Shown piece after piece: positions 12,058 to 23,569 of a stretch of DNA of 60,295 nucleotides. Source of the stretch: Brachionus plicatilis (taxonomy: Eukaryota > Rotifera > Eurotatoria > Ploima > Brachionidae); assembly GCA_010279815.1 (NCBI GenBank), contig QEOQ01000261.1, forward strand, positions 9,057-69,351, read 5' to 3'. Made by a program: the position numbers and the translations under genes. Below the pieces are notes generated by a model. It ran no database searches, had not been told where the DNA came from, and saw only the letters and a list, made by a program, of their open reading frames with translations. Position 1 is the first letter of the stretch; each line of letters begins with the position of its first letter.

Positions 12058-12450
12058 CTTGTATAAAAGTCACAAGTCAAGTGCAAGCCAGGACTTTGAC
12101 TTATTTTAAAATAGAATTAAAATACATAAAAATTATAAGTCATGAATTTTTCAGAAAAGAAATAAAATTTTTTGTTTGAATTTCTTTTTTGATGTGAAAA
12201 TTGAAACATGATTTATTAAACAATTCACATAATCGTCTTATTCTTTTTAAGTGAATTTATTAATAAAAAATGAACAAATATTTGTGCTTAAAAAATAAAT
12301 TAAAACAAGTTAAAAAAAATAAAAATCAAGATATAAAAAATTCTAAACAAGTCTAAGTCTTGATTTAATTTTTTTAATTTTTGAAACAAGTCAAAGTTTT
12401 GACTTGTTTTTGTTTTGATCAGGCTTTTTTTCCTGACTTGAATGCAAGTC
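12058..12450. repeat. AAGTC-rich foldback repeat
   Basis: The left side has AAGTCACAAGTCAAGTGCAA followed by GCCAGGACTTTGACTTATTTT. The right side has the inverted equivalents (CAAGTCAAAGTTTTGACTTG, then CCTGACTTGAATGCAAGTC). Similar blocks occur at 54980-55250 and 56375-56455, so this is a dispersed inverted-repeat family whose exact ends I cannot fix. Confidence 0.5.
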
Positions 12451-14006
12451 ATCATCTAAGAAATTTTATCTTTAATAAATAACAAAAATAATTAAGTATT
12501 AATTGTCAATTAAGAATATTTTTTTATTTTATTTTTAAATATCCAAATGAGACCTGGATTTTTTTTTTCAAATTTTAATTTATTTGTAAGCTCGAATTAA
12601 AAAAGAGACCCCACAGTTTATTTTAGAATCATAAATAAAATTATGGACGCTAAGTGAGAAATATCAAAGATCAATTGAATCGTGAATGAATTTTCACTTT
12701 TATTTGTCTAATAGCAAAGTGCTCATGTTCTCGACAGGAAATGTCTTAAGATAAAAGAATATCAAATTGTTTTTTAATTGTTTGCATGTTAAATTTTAGA
12801 TTCTAATCTTTGATTATTCGCATCGCCAACTGAGAAAATATTTGCAAAATACGTTGCAACGGTTGACTCTTAATTTTAAAAGCTAATTTGGCACATAAGT
12901 CATTATTTAACAATTGCTCAGTCAGAAGCAACGACAAACTAAACAAAGCATCAAACACTCTAAAAATAAAAAATCTTTTTTTAATTCATTCCATTTCTAA
13001 TTTAGATAATTTGAGCGTAAATGGTATTTGTAAAATTCAAAGAAAAAGAAATAAGAGAGAAATAAGTCAAGATGATAGAAGAATAAAATATTTGAAATAA
13101 AGATTTGTTTCTTTGAATAAAACGAATTTACTTTACTTTTTTAATTTTTTTCAGTCCTCTCTCATCTCTTGTTTTAATTTATCTATTTAATTTTTATGTT
13201 TATCTTTTAAAACTTTATCAAAAGTTAAAATAGAAAATCCTGCATTGTCTAAATATTCAAGCGTTTGCTTTGTAAGAAACAAAGCCAGAATTTTTTATAT
13301 TTAAACTTTAAATTTTTAGCCAGCTTTAGCAATTTATTTTTAAGAAACTAATTTTACATTAACGAAGCCTCGGAAGTCATAGTCTTCGGTGGGTAATGAA
13401 GTGTAATAAACCAATCCTTTAGTGATAGTGTACTTAATAGTGTACGTGGAGAGAGACATACAAACACACTTTTCCTTTATATAGACTTTAGTTAGTTATT
13501 AGTTTTGGTTTTAAAAAGAACAGAATAGAATAAACTTTCTCCCCATTCAACGTTCCTCATGTTTAATTATTTTTCCTTACATAAACTTTAATGATCGAAA
13601 GCCTCGTCCATTACAGAAGCTATATGACATACACCAAAACTTATTTTTTCTTTGAATTTTACAAATGCCATTTATGCTCAGACTAGCTAAATTAGACCCA
13701 AATGGAATGAATCAATTAAAGATTTTTATTTTAATAGAATGGAAATGATCAGATTCTGGAAATTAATTTTTTAATGATTTTTTAAATTAGTGAGGTACTC
13801 AATTTTGTAGGCTTTAATTTTGGCAAATGGAAGTTTCAGATTAAATTTTAAGATCAAAACTATCATTAAAAATTTAATTAATACAATGATTTTGATAATT
13901 AAAAAAAGAGTTAATATTAAGGCGTCATTTGAAAAAATATTAAATCGTTAATTAAAATAGAAGTCAATTTAATATATTATTCGCAAATTAAATTAATAGG
14001 CAAAAT
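12451..14006. other. No intact gene; possible LTR-like remnant at 13375-13600
   Basis: A 70-aa frame at 12888-13100 has low-complexity composition and I do not support it. The block 13375-13600 is GC-richer, carries CTATATAAAGG on the minus strand (a TATA-like box) and is edged by TTACATTAA and TTACATAAA, which could be a target duplication. It shares CTTTATATAG plus AGTTAGTTRTTAG with 4130-4160. A solo LTR is possible but unproven. Confidence 0.3.
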
Positions 14007-14190
14007 GGCATGTTGAAGTTGACGATCAATTTAAAATATCATTTCAATTCAAAAAGTTTATCTTTAGATATTAAACAATAAAAAAAACTTGCAAAAACAT
14101 TTTCTCAAATTTTTAATTTATTTAACTTTTTTTTTATTTTCATTTTATTTTTTATTTTGAATTTATTATTTGAATTTCTTTTTAAATTTA
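14007..14190 (+). mobile_element. Family A MITE fragment (truncated copy 3)
   Basis: 14007-14076 closely matches the left arm of the 2469-3017 element (GGCATGTTGAAGTTGACGAT, then the TTTATCTTTAGATATTAAAC block). It then jumps by an internal deletion to AAACATTTTCTCA and central AT-rich sequence. It stops where the LINE coding sequence begins at about 14190, consistent with the LINE having inserted into, or having been joined to, the MITE. Confidence 0.65.
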
Positions 14191-15027
14191 AGGTTTGCAA
14201 GTGGTCAAAAGAGTAGTCGAATCAGCTAAATGTAGAAAAATGTAAAGTAGTTCATATTGGTAGCAATAATCCTGATTTCGAGTACAAGATTGGTTTGAAG
14301 CCCCTGAGTAAGTCAAAATGCGAAAGAGATTTGGGTATTTACATACAGAATGATTTAAAATGGGACACACAAGTCAAGAATGCAACTGCTAAAGCAAATA
14401 GAATGTTGGGTATAATTAGGAAAGCATTTAAGTATCCGTACAGCGAGACTATCAAACTATTGTATTGTTCTAGGGTTAGACCGCACCTGGAGTATGCTGT
14501 CAGTACATGGTGTCCATATTTGGAAAAGGATATAAATGAGCTCGAGAAAGTTCAACGAAGAGCAACAAAGTTGATTCCAGAACTGCGTGATTTGGATTAT
14601 CAACAACGTTTTTCAAAGCTAGAGTTAACTAACCTGAGGACAAGAAGATTAAGGGGTAACCTAATCCAAATGTACAAAGTGGTAAACAATTACGAACAAA
14701 TTGAATTTAATAAAGGAATCAACTACAGTCTAAACACAAGATTCGGGAGCCGAAGATATGAATTAAGGAGGAATAGCTATTGTCTAATGCGTGAACATGT
14801 AAAGAATTGTCTTCCTAGATTTAACTTTTTTACAAACAGAGTCGTGAATGGATGGAACAAACTCCTGGAATATGTGGTAAATGCAAAGAACCTTAATAGT
14901 TTTAAAGCGAAGCTTGATGTTTGGATGTCGAAACAAAAAGAAGCGACTGCTACAGTTCTTTAGAGTTATGCTTAGATAAAATCTAAGAGTTATTAATCTT
15001 TAGAGTTATTATTATTATTATTATTAA
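14190..15027 (+). pseudogene. 5'-truncated CR1-type LINE with intact 3' end
   Basis: Codons from 14190 read KVCKWSKE, then a TAG at 14214-14216 where family members have Trp, then LNVEKCKVVHIG, all in the frame that continues openly to 14963. The rest is the post-catalytic part of a CR1/jockey-group reverse transcriptase: ERDLGIYIQNDLKW, RVRPHLEYAVSTWCPYLEKD and VQRRATKLIPELRDLDYQQR. After the stop, a perfect 7-bp hairpin (CTTAGAT/ATCTAAG, 14971-14987) precedes a (TTA)n tail at about 15007-15027, the classic 3' recognition end of such LINEs. It was truncated at its 5' end on insertion and lacks the catalytic core, so it is non-functional. The long clean frame suggests recent insertion. Confidence 0.85.
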
Positions 15028-15140
15028 ATAAAAAATTGAAAATTAATTTTCAAACTACATGTTTTTATTTTTCTATTAAAAAAAAACTGGAATAGCATGA
15101 AAAAATCATTTGCTCAACAATAAGAGCTTTTGTGGATTAA

Positions 15141-15542
15141 CTTAGTCTATCTCTTTACGTTTTTCTCCAACTTCCTCGGATAATATATTAGTTGGTTGTA
15201 AATTGTCATGTTTGTGGTAATCTTCGGTTCTTAAAAGAATTACTTCTTCATTGTGACAATTGAATAGCAAGTAAAATCCCGCTGGTTATTGTTCTGTTTT
15301 TAATTTAGCTTTGTTGCATTTAAAGTAAACTTTATTTCCATCTTGAGTGTTATTATTAAAATGGAAGCTCCATGTATCTTTGTTTTTAATTAATCCATTG
15401 CAGCTTGTCTGACTGTGTTAGCGTTATTTATTAACCAATTTCATGATCTTTTCTCACTTCTCTTTCTTCCTTAAGCTGTACCATTCTTCATCTCAATATC
15501 ATCTTCTGGATCCGAGGCGTAATTCGGAATATTTGAAGCCAT
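15141..15542 (-). pseudogene. Decayed FLYWCH/MULE-type N-terminal zinc-finger fragment
   Basis: The minus-strand frame starts MASNIPNYASDPEDDIEMKN and hits a stop. In another frame further on it reads KDTWSFHFNNNTQDGNKVYF, then KCNKAKL, a stop, and FYLLFNCHNEEVILLRTEDY HKHDN. The W...DGxKxYxxC...H.H layout is that of FLYWCH-like zinc-binding domains found at the N-terminus of many MULE transposase-derived proteins. Several in-frame stops and shifts make it a pseudogene. It fits the other MULE debris in this region. Confidence 0.5.
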
Positions 15543-16976
15543 AGCCAAAACTAAAATGAACTTTAGCCTGAAATTGTTTTCTTTCATAAAAATTTTTTTA
15601 ATTAAAATTAATGATCTTAATGCGCCTTTTGTAAAATTTGAAAAAAAAATTAATTTAAAAATGACAGTTGCTTTATCTTGTTAAATTATTTAAATGAAAA
15701 ATTGAAACTTTTCCTAAATGAATTTAGAATAGAATGATTCTCATATAATAATTGAAGTGAAAAAGCAGTAAGAAAAAAATTGTTAATCAATTGGTCCAGT
15801 CAACCAAGAACTTTTTCCAATGCCAATCTTTCAAATTATTCAAAAAAGAGGCACAGGATGTCCGCGTATTCAAAGCCAATTTCAAAGAATATTGTCTTTT
15901 CTTTTCTTTTTACTACACGTTTTTTTATTATTTTCCTATTTTACTAAAAAAATATTTTTGCTATCAATAAAAATCACCACTAAAATAATTATTTTACCTG
16001 TATTGTTTTTGTAAATATTTATGAATAACAATGGCAATGAACCACTTCTTATTGATTTGACTCAACAAAAAAGCATACAAAACTAAATACAATTTTTGAT
16101 TTAATAATAAAAAAATAAGAAAATATTTTTCAAATTTAAAATAAATTCTTACAAAAGCATCGTAAAATAGGTTCATGAAATTTTTTCTAGCATCCAAAAA
16201 AAAAAACCAAATTTTTAAAATATATTTAAAATGAATTTTTAAGAAAGTCTTTTTCTTATAAAATATTGTTTTATCATAATCCATCTTAAAATCTTAAAGT
16301 TCGCTGCTAAAAAATAACTAAATTAATTTAAGTTATAATTTAAGGAATAGAGGAAATTCAATCGAACCAAAGTCAAAAACAATTAAAAAAGAAAAATTTC
16401 AATATTGAAAAATATTTATTTAATTTATGCAGATTTAGTAAAAATATTTAATCAAAATATTTAAACATTCAATTTTTCAGCTAATTTTGTTATTTTTTTA
16501 CACACAAATAAACTTAATTTTAATTTAATACATTTTTAGAAAAAAAATGAAATTAAAATATGGTTTAATTGTGCATAAAAAAATAAACAATTAAGAAAGA
16601 AAAAATTAAATAATAAAAAATATTAATTTAATTTTTGCAGATTTAGTAAAAATATATTAAAACTTTAATTAAAATATTAGATAGTTAAATTTTTTCAGCT
16701 AATATTTTTTTTTAAACACAATTAAACTAAATTAAAATTTAATTTTGAATAAATGAAGTGTTAATCGGTCTTTTATGGACAGGGACACTATTGCCTGTTG
16801 ATTGGCGTTGAAGCTTCAAAAAAAATGGTAAAATTTGTGAAAATTTTGTGAAATTTTTTCTAACATCCAAAAAAAAAATTTAAAATTTAAAAATCATATT
16901 TTGTAAATTTATTTAAAATCAACTTTAATAGAACAAAAAATTTAATTACAATTAAGAAATACTGGAGTTAAAAAGC
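15543..16976. repeat. AT-rich region of nested direct repeats
   Basis: Two pairs of diverged direct repeats are visible. GAAATTTTTTCTARCATCC plus A-run occurs at about 16178 and 16850 (672 bp apart). GCAGATTTAGTAAAAATAT followed by TTTTCAGCTAAT occurs at about 16429-16490 and 16637-16705 (about 208 bp apart). No gene is supported; the 96-aa and 64-aa frames here are AT-driven low complexity. Confidence 0.5.
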
Positions 16977-17531
16977 CTAAAATCTGGTGATCATGCCGGG
17001 AATGGTGACCGCATCTTCGTACTCCACAGAAAAATTAACTAAAAAGCCTTGTTCGTCCAAGTCCTTGTTTGTCTCAGCCTCCGAGTCCACATAAGTGCGT
17101 ACAGACTGAGTCTCTTGGGAAAATAAATCCAAGTTATTGAACAAAGTAGCAAACGAAATTGTCTGATTCATTTGGCACTCTTTTTCTGAACACCTTGCCA
17201 CATTAATTTCCTGTTTCCTAATTTTAAGCTGGTATTTGTTATTTACATCAAGTTCATAGACACTTTGCAAATCGTTAAAATACTCATCTAATGAATCATC
17301 CTCGGGGTAGAAAAAAGCTTCACTCTTGAGTTCACATTCATTTTTTTGCTCATGACAAACATTTTTTTCATCCTTTACTTTGGGTCTAAATTTGGCACAT
17401 TTAATCGATTCCAGCTGCTTGTGCGCCCACTTGTGAACACAGTCGAACTTTGAGTGCATCTGTTTGCCAATTGACTTGGACGCCATCAATGCTGTCTTGA
17501 ACTTGTTCGATGCTTTTTTTTCCTTACCCAT
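16977..17531 (-). CDS. Orphan single-exon protein, 184 aa
   Basis: This complete frame stands out from its surroundings in base composition and codon use. The N-terminus is basic (MGKEKKASNKFKTALMASKS, then KQMHSKFDCVHKWAHKQ), the middle is acidic (FYPEDDSLDEYFNDL) and the C-terminus is mixed (DEQGFLVNFSVEYEDAV). There are six Cys, no signal peptide and no membrane segment. I recognise no domain. An acceptor-like TTTTTTTAG at 17549 lies 18 bp upstream of the ATG, so a 5'UTR intron is likely. A GC-richer segment at 17575-17640 could be promoter or leader. I consider it a real gene of unknown function. Confidence 0.6.
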   Translation of the reverse strand: MGKEKKASNKFKTALMASKSIGKQMHSKFDCVHKWAHKQLESIKCAKFRPKVKDEKNVCHEQKNECELKSEAFFYPEDDSLDEYFNDLQSVYELDVNNKYQLKIRKQEINVARCSEKECQMNQTISFATLFNNLDLFSQETQSVRTYVDSEAETNKDLDEQGFLVNFSVEYEDAVTIPGMITRF

Positions 17532-17551
17532 ATTCCAAATTTAATCTTCTA

Positions 17552-20276
17552 AAAAAATAAATTACTTAAATAGTTGACGAGCAATTGGAGGAGTGTCACA
17601 ACCACACGTACCAAGACTGCCTCCCCCCTTTTCTGATAATTTTAGATGCCTATTGCATGTCTTGGAGCAAAGGACCAACAAGATTAAGTTGAAAGCAAAA
17701 CTTTACCTTTTTTTTTTTTAATTTTTTTTTAATAATTTTATTCATTTTTGATTTTAAATAAAAAATTTTGAATGATAGTTCTAAATTTATTTGTTGCATA
17801 ATAAAAAATCAATCATGGAAGACTGATGTTCAGGCTTTGTAGCTAGCTTGAATTTTTTGAATTCATACCGACCCTAAATGTAGCCCTACATGAAGATTAA
17901 AATCCAGTTCAAGCTCATGTTGATAGCAATTGAACAAACAACAAAACCTGTTCAAAACGGATTAGACTATACTTTTGAAGTTGTTCAAAAATTCTTGACA
18001 TTTTTTTCGAGAAAGATAAAATGAATATTTGCTCGAAAAAAAATTAAATTTTAATCTGTGTAAATAAATTTAAATATTTTTAATTTGATCCCATAATCTA
18101 AATGTTTGATCAATTTTGGCCAATTTTTGCGAGCAATTTAACTTAAGTTGATAAAAATATTTGAGTTTAGCACTAATTTCTAGAGGATTTACTTAGGACT
18201 AGATATAGAGTTTAAATCCTTCAAAAAGTTCAGCTCTAGATTGTCATTTTGGATATGATCAGAAATTTAAAACTATCGTCTTGGAGCACTTAGACCAAGA
18301 GAGAATAATTAAAAGTACATTTAAAGCACGATGGTGAATAAATAAAATTTGTTTAATTATTTATTTTTATTTCAAGATTTTGAAGTCTAAATGCTAATGA
18401 TTGTTTTTAAAAAAAAGGGTAAAGTAATAAAAACCGGTTCGGTCTTTTGACACGAATACAATTATTACATTAATGTTTTTTTCTTTTTTTTAAATAAAAA
18501 ATTTTCTAACAAATAAATTTTCTCTATCAAATAAATATATACAATTCATCTGACATTTTTACTTGAATTATTTTTTAATTTTTGCATAAAATTTTAATAA
18601 ATTAAACTTTTTCTCGGCAGTCGTTGATTTAATGGTCAACGATTCGCTTATTAGCATCATGTTAATGTTCAATATCAACTGATCGTAAATATAAGGTCGC
18701 TCAATTTTAAGTATCACTAACTCTCTAGGTATTTTTGTTACCGCAAAAGTTTTATTAAATGAAAGTTTTGATGGCTAGAGTCTGACTAAAAAAAGACAAA
18801 ATAATAATTTTTTTATCATTTGACATTTCCAGCTATTTAATTATTATTATTATTTTAAATCAATTTTGACATTTTAATTCTAAAATTTTGACTTGTCAAA
18901 AATGATCAAAAAATCATTAATTCTTATTTTGGTCTAGTAAATTAAATAATTAGATGGCTGAAATATAAAATGTTGAAAAAAAATTAATTTTTTTTGTACT
19001 TAAGAGACATTTGAAAAAAAAAATTAATTTTTTATATTAATAAAGAGACCACTTGATTTATTTTGTTCATCGGGCGATCACACTGGGACTTTATACCAAA
19101 TTTACAGAATTGAGAAAAATACAGTCAAAACTAGTGAACGATTTTTATCGAAAATTATCTAAAATATTTTCAATAAATAAAAATTTTAAGGTTTTTTTTT
19201 TTGCTTTTTTTATTAGCATAAAAAATCAGCATAATTGTATCTGAATTAAATATCATTTTAGAAAAAAAATAAGAGATCTTCTATTTAAAATTTAAAAAAA
19301 AACTCAAAAATTAAAACCCAATTGGCAACTTTTTTTTCTTTATAGTTTTGAGTATATAAAATGCAAAAAAATATCCAGATCTATTTATAAATAAATTAGG
19401 CACAAATAAATTTCGAAAGGTCTTTTTTTGAAAAATTTAATCACTAAATAATTTTTTTGATTATCTATTTTAAAATTTGATATAAAATAGAGGCCTCTTC
19501 AAAATAGCTTAGACTTTTTTATTTATTTATTTTTAATTCAATAAAAGTGTCAAAAAGACACCTGTGAGCTTTAAAGTAATTTTTTTTAATAATTTTTAAT
19601 TTTCAAATATATTTTTCAATATCGATTGATAAAAATCAAATTCGAACAAAAGAGAAAAAAAAACTTTCCAATTTAAGACAAAAATTTTACCGATTTAATG
19701 TTAAAAAATATTGATTTTATCTTTAGTTTTTTTTTCTTAATCTTAGCTCAAAAAATGAAGCCTTTTAAGAGAAAAAAAATTAAATTTATTTGGTCTAAAA
19801 GATTTTATTTAATAAAATTTTATTTAAATAATTATTTTTTTTTTGAAAATTTTAAAATTAAAAAAAGATTGATTTTGGCAGTAATTTACAGAAAAATTAT
19901 AGAAAAATCTTAGAATAAGCTTTTAGTGCCAGTTAACGTGCCAACAAACAAATTGGTTGTAAATTTTCAACTATAATAGATAAAATTTGCTTGAATGAAT
20001 AAATTAATGATAAAATATAATAAACTATTACGCAATGCTTAAGGGAATGATTTCAAGAACGCAATAGCTTTGGATTAAATTATGATTTTGTTTTACCTTT
20101 GATCTAGAATTGTGTTGAACAGATCTTGCATTACAAGACTTTATTCATTTAGGAAAAATCTCTAGTTTATCTTATTTAAGGATAAATAAACAATAAATTA
20201 ATAAAAATTTATAATTTTTTTATTTGTGTATGCAAATCATAATTGAACAAGCCAAACGGTTCAGCAAGGAATAATC
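17552..20276. other. Intergenic, no gene seen
   Basis: About 2.7 kb of AT-rich sequence. Reading frames at 19053 and 19698 are poly-Phe/Lys low-complexity artefacts. A small hairpin (CGTTGATTTAATGGTCAACG) lies near 18624. I see nothing else definable. Confidence 0.5.
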
Positions 20277-21472
20277 ATGAACAGCAAGAATAAGCTTGGT
20301 CAGCTTAAAAGCATCTCAGGAAGCACCAAAGAAGAGATCTGCATCTCTCTGGTGGGCCCAGTGGGCTGTGGAAAGTCAGGTGCGCAAAAGAAAATTTTTT
20401 TTTTAATTTTTAGCTTTAAATTTTTCTTAATCAGCCTTGATTGTCAAATATCTAACTCGGCGATTCATAGGCGAATATGACCCTTTTTACGGTAGTTACA
20501 GTATGATTTTTTTTTTTAAAATTATTTAATTATTATTAAAGAGGGCTGTTGGACAAAGATGGAAAACATGGACAATATGGACTTGAATGTGCAAATTATG
20601 GACACCTATGACAAAGTAATTGGCAGATTAAATAAGAAAATTATTCTAATCTTGGTTTTTTAAGGAGAAGAAAAATTTGGAAAAATTTTACAGATGGTCT
20701 GATTTGATGATTTTGGTGTACAGTATTGTTGATGCCGAGAGTTTTGTTCTGATTCAAGACTATTTGGAAAGTTTGGCTGACATAATCAAAAAGATCAATG
20801 AGGAAAATTCAGCTAAAAAATTTACCAAATTGGTTTTGCTGGGCAACAAAATCGACATGGAAAGATACAGGTGGAATAAAATTTTAGAATAAATTTTAAT
20901 TTTATTTCAAATTTTTGTTTAAAAGACAAGTAAATAAAAATGATGTTGAGGATGTTCTGAAAAAATATGGCTCGGGCTCGTCGAAGCGAATAAGCGATTC
21001 GACAAACACAATCATAAGCGATTTGGAAAGGGTGAATGGTTCTCTGAACATTGTGCATGTAGAGTCGACATCGTGTGAAGAATACGATTTGGTACAAAAT
21101 TTGTTTCACAAACTAATACGTGAGTGCAAACGAGAAAAGGAAATTTTTCAAAGCTTAAATCAGCCAGATGACGGCCTTTTTTCCAGACTGCCCAAGCCAA
21201 AAGTATCTGGTAAAACAAGAGCCAAATCGCCCAATCTAAAGTCAAATATTTTCATACCCAATGAGTCTAATCAGAATTTATCGACTAGTCCGCCTGTTTA
21301 TTCGGGCAGCTATGGCGATCCAGCATTTAGCTCAGCACAAACACATTCATTGCCTTCATCGAACAGCTTTACCAGCACGCCTAACAGTAGCAGCAATTAC
21401 ACTTTTCCAAATACCGGAAAAAAGAATCCATCAAAATTTCCTTTTCTAAACAAAATTTTAAACAAATCTTAA
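20277..21472 (+). CDS. RERG/RASL-type Ras-like small GTPase with degraded switches
   Basis: Five exons (20277-20379, 20435-20491, 20542-20615, 20665-20870, 20926-21472) join in phase to 328 aa. The P-loop GPVGCGKS is at residues about 27-34, followed by ALIVKYLTRRFIGEYDPFYE, close to RERG/RASL12. The N/TKxD base-recognition motif is present (LLGNKID), as is a G5-like STSC. However, the switch I Thr (DPT in Ras) is Phe (DPFYE), and switch II DTAGQ is DTYDK, losing the G3 glycine and the catalytic Gln. After the G domain comes a Ser/Pro/Asn-rich tail of about 120 residues with SRLPKPK and FPNTGKK. There is no C-terminal CaaX box, which is also typical of RERG. It probably binds nucleotide but is unlikely to switch normally, an inference from the missing residues. 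Confidence 0.85.
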
Positions 21473-22667
21473 ACTCAATGACAAATAAAATATAAATAGT
21501 TATTTTTTGAATGTAAAAAAGTATAATAAAAAATTTATTTTTTAAAATTTGTTCCTTTATTCTTTTTTTAGCTAAAAATCTGTTAAATATTTTCATTTTT
21601 GTTTTTTGAAAAAAAAAATTTAAATATCATTAACTTCCTCCACATTCGATAAGGTTAACATGGTAGTTCGTTCTGTGGTTATAGTTTGCTAATTCAGACT
21701 AAACATTAACTAAAATATTATAAATTTAAATTGATTAAATTTTTTTTAATTCATGGCCTCTCTATTCAGTTTAATCAAAAATAATTTGATAGTCAAAAAT
21801 TCAAATTTTCTAAATTTATTAAAATATTAACAAAACTCTCAACCACGGCAATGTATCGAATTAAAAAATCAATCTTAAACAAAAGGTTCACCTTATATTT
21901 ATATTGATCTACAATAATCTTAAGAATGACATATTTTATTATGTTTTTAATTATTTTTAAAAAGAATTTTTAATTTTTTTATTTAAAAAATTTTCAAAAT
22001 GATTACATCAGAACAAATAAAGTGAATTTTTTGGATAAAATTTATTTTTCAATATCAAAGCATCAATATTTTATTTTTTTAAACAATTAACATAAATTTT
22101 AACAAATTAAAATATATGCAGTATTCTACGCCAATTTTAGTAAAAATAATATCAAAAAATTTGAAAAATAATTTTTTCAAATAAAAAGAATAATTTTTTT
22201 ATAACAAAGTAAATTTATCAAGCTCTAAATAATAACTAAATCAGAAAAAAAAACGATTTTTTTCATAGGATTAATGCCACTAGATAAAAATAATAATTTT
22301 TATGATAATACATTTTTAGGCTAAAATTAAAATTATTAAGATTTTTGGACTAATTAATTAGTTTAAAACCTATGATGTTTCATATATATTTTTTTAAAAA
22401 ATTTGAATAAGTTTATTTTGATAAATTTGAAAAAACTATTTCAAATCGATTTTAACTTTCGAAAGATGTCCGAATATTTTAATAACTCAAATTTTGGTCT
22501 GAAAATATATTAATAAGATATCTTTAGTACAAGATGGTGCAAAAAATTAAAAATTTTTTTTAGAGTCTTGGTCAAACCTTTCCAAAGTCTTTTAAAAAAA
22601 TTTCAATAAAAAAAAGTCACAAGGTAAATTAAAAAATAATTATTTATTGTCAAAAATCTCAAGTTTT
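21473..22667. other. Intergenic, no gene seen
   Basis: AT-rich sequence following the GTPase; an AATAAA-type polyadenylation signal lies soon after the stop (about 21483 and 21525). Nothing else is supported. Confidence 0.5.
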
Positions 22668-23129
22668 AGTACCGAATTAAGCTTACAAAACGTGATTATA
22701 ATTCACATCCAAGACTTAAAATATATCTTTGGAGCATGCGATGTAAGTTATTAATGTTTTAACATTGAAAAGTTGGTTGAAACATTGCTTTTTGGTTGCA
22801 TTGACCTAAGTTCTGGCTCGACTTATGGAACTGCAATATCGAATACACTACATTTCTCTTACTTAAATGAAAGGCAACAACCAGAATTGTGTAAAAGTTA
22901 TAAAGTTAAATTAAATTTTTTATTTAAAAAAAAATCACAAAAAAAATTTCAACTCAAATCAAAAAACTTTTTTTTAAAAATGAAAATTTCTAGTCAGATC
23001 AAACAACTTGACATTTAAAAAATTTCAAGACTTTAAAACGATTATTTTTGTGACTTCTGGAAACAACAGTCAATTTTGGCTGCTTTAGTGCGACCAAATG
23101 TGGTAACAAGAATGAAAATTTGTGTTTAA
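22668..23129 (+). pseudogene. Unrecognised exon-like fragments
   Basis: Three protein-like blocks lie in order on the plus strand. Block one (22668-22741), after GTTTTAG and before a strong donor GTAAGTT, reads ELSLQNVIIIHIQDLKYI then FGACD. Block two (22772-22906), after TTGAAAAG, reads LVETLLFGCIDLSSGSTYG then TAISNTLHFSYLNERQQ. Block three (about 23040-23129) reads DFWKQQSILAALVRPNVV then TRMKICV and a stop. The gap between blocks one and two is only 30 bp, too short for the introns seen elsewhere here, so the locus may be decayed. I do not recognise the protein. Confidence 0.3.
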
Positions 23130-23569
23130 GTAATTTTTTACTAAAAATTTGTAAATTTTGTAATTAATTTTCAATGACTTTTTTTTTAATTTCTATAATT
23201 TTTTCATATTTAGAGTAAATTAATTTTATTATTTGAATTAAAAATTTAAAAATTTATAAATAAGAAAAATTATGTGTTGTTCATTTAAAAAAAATTAGTA
23301 AATTTTTTTTTATTAACAAATTATTCAAAAAAAAAAAAGATTTCCTTGAATTTTATTTAAATTGAAGTTGACTGCAAAAAAGCCTATTCAGTCAGGACTC
23401 AATGAATTTATGACATTTAAATGGAAATAAAAACCTCAAATACTGCAGGTTAAATTGAGCTTGGTGAATAATTTATGGTAAAACCAAACTTCAATTTGCA
23501 AAAACAAAGTCAATTAATAATAAAAATCAAAGACATTTTTTTCAATAATTTTATTTTATTTTATAAAAA

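Noticed and set aside
12888..13100. 70-aa frame
   Set aside because: Asn/Lys/Ile-rich, no splice or promoter context and no recognisable domain.
15820..16284. 64-aa and 96-aa frames
   Set aside because: Phe/Lys/Ile low-complexity typical of AT-rich sequence, overlapping direct repeats.
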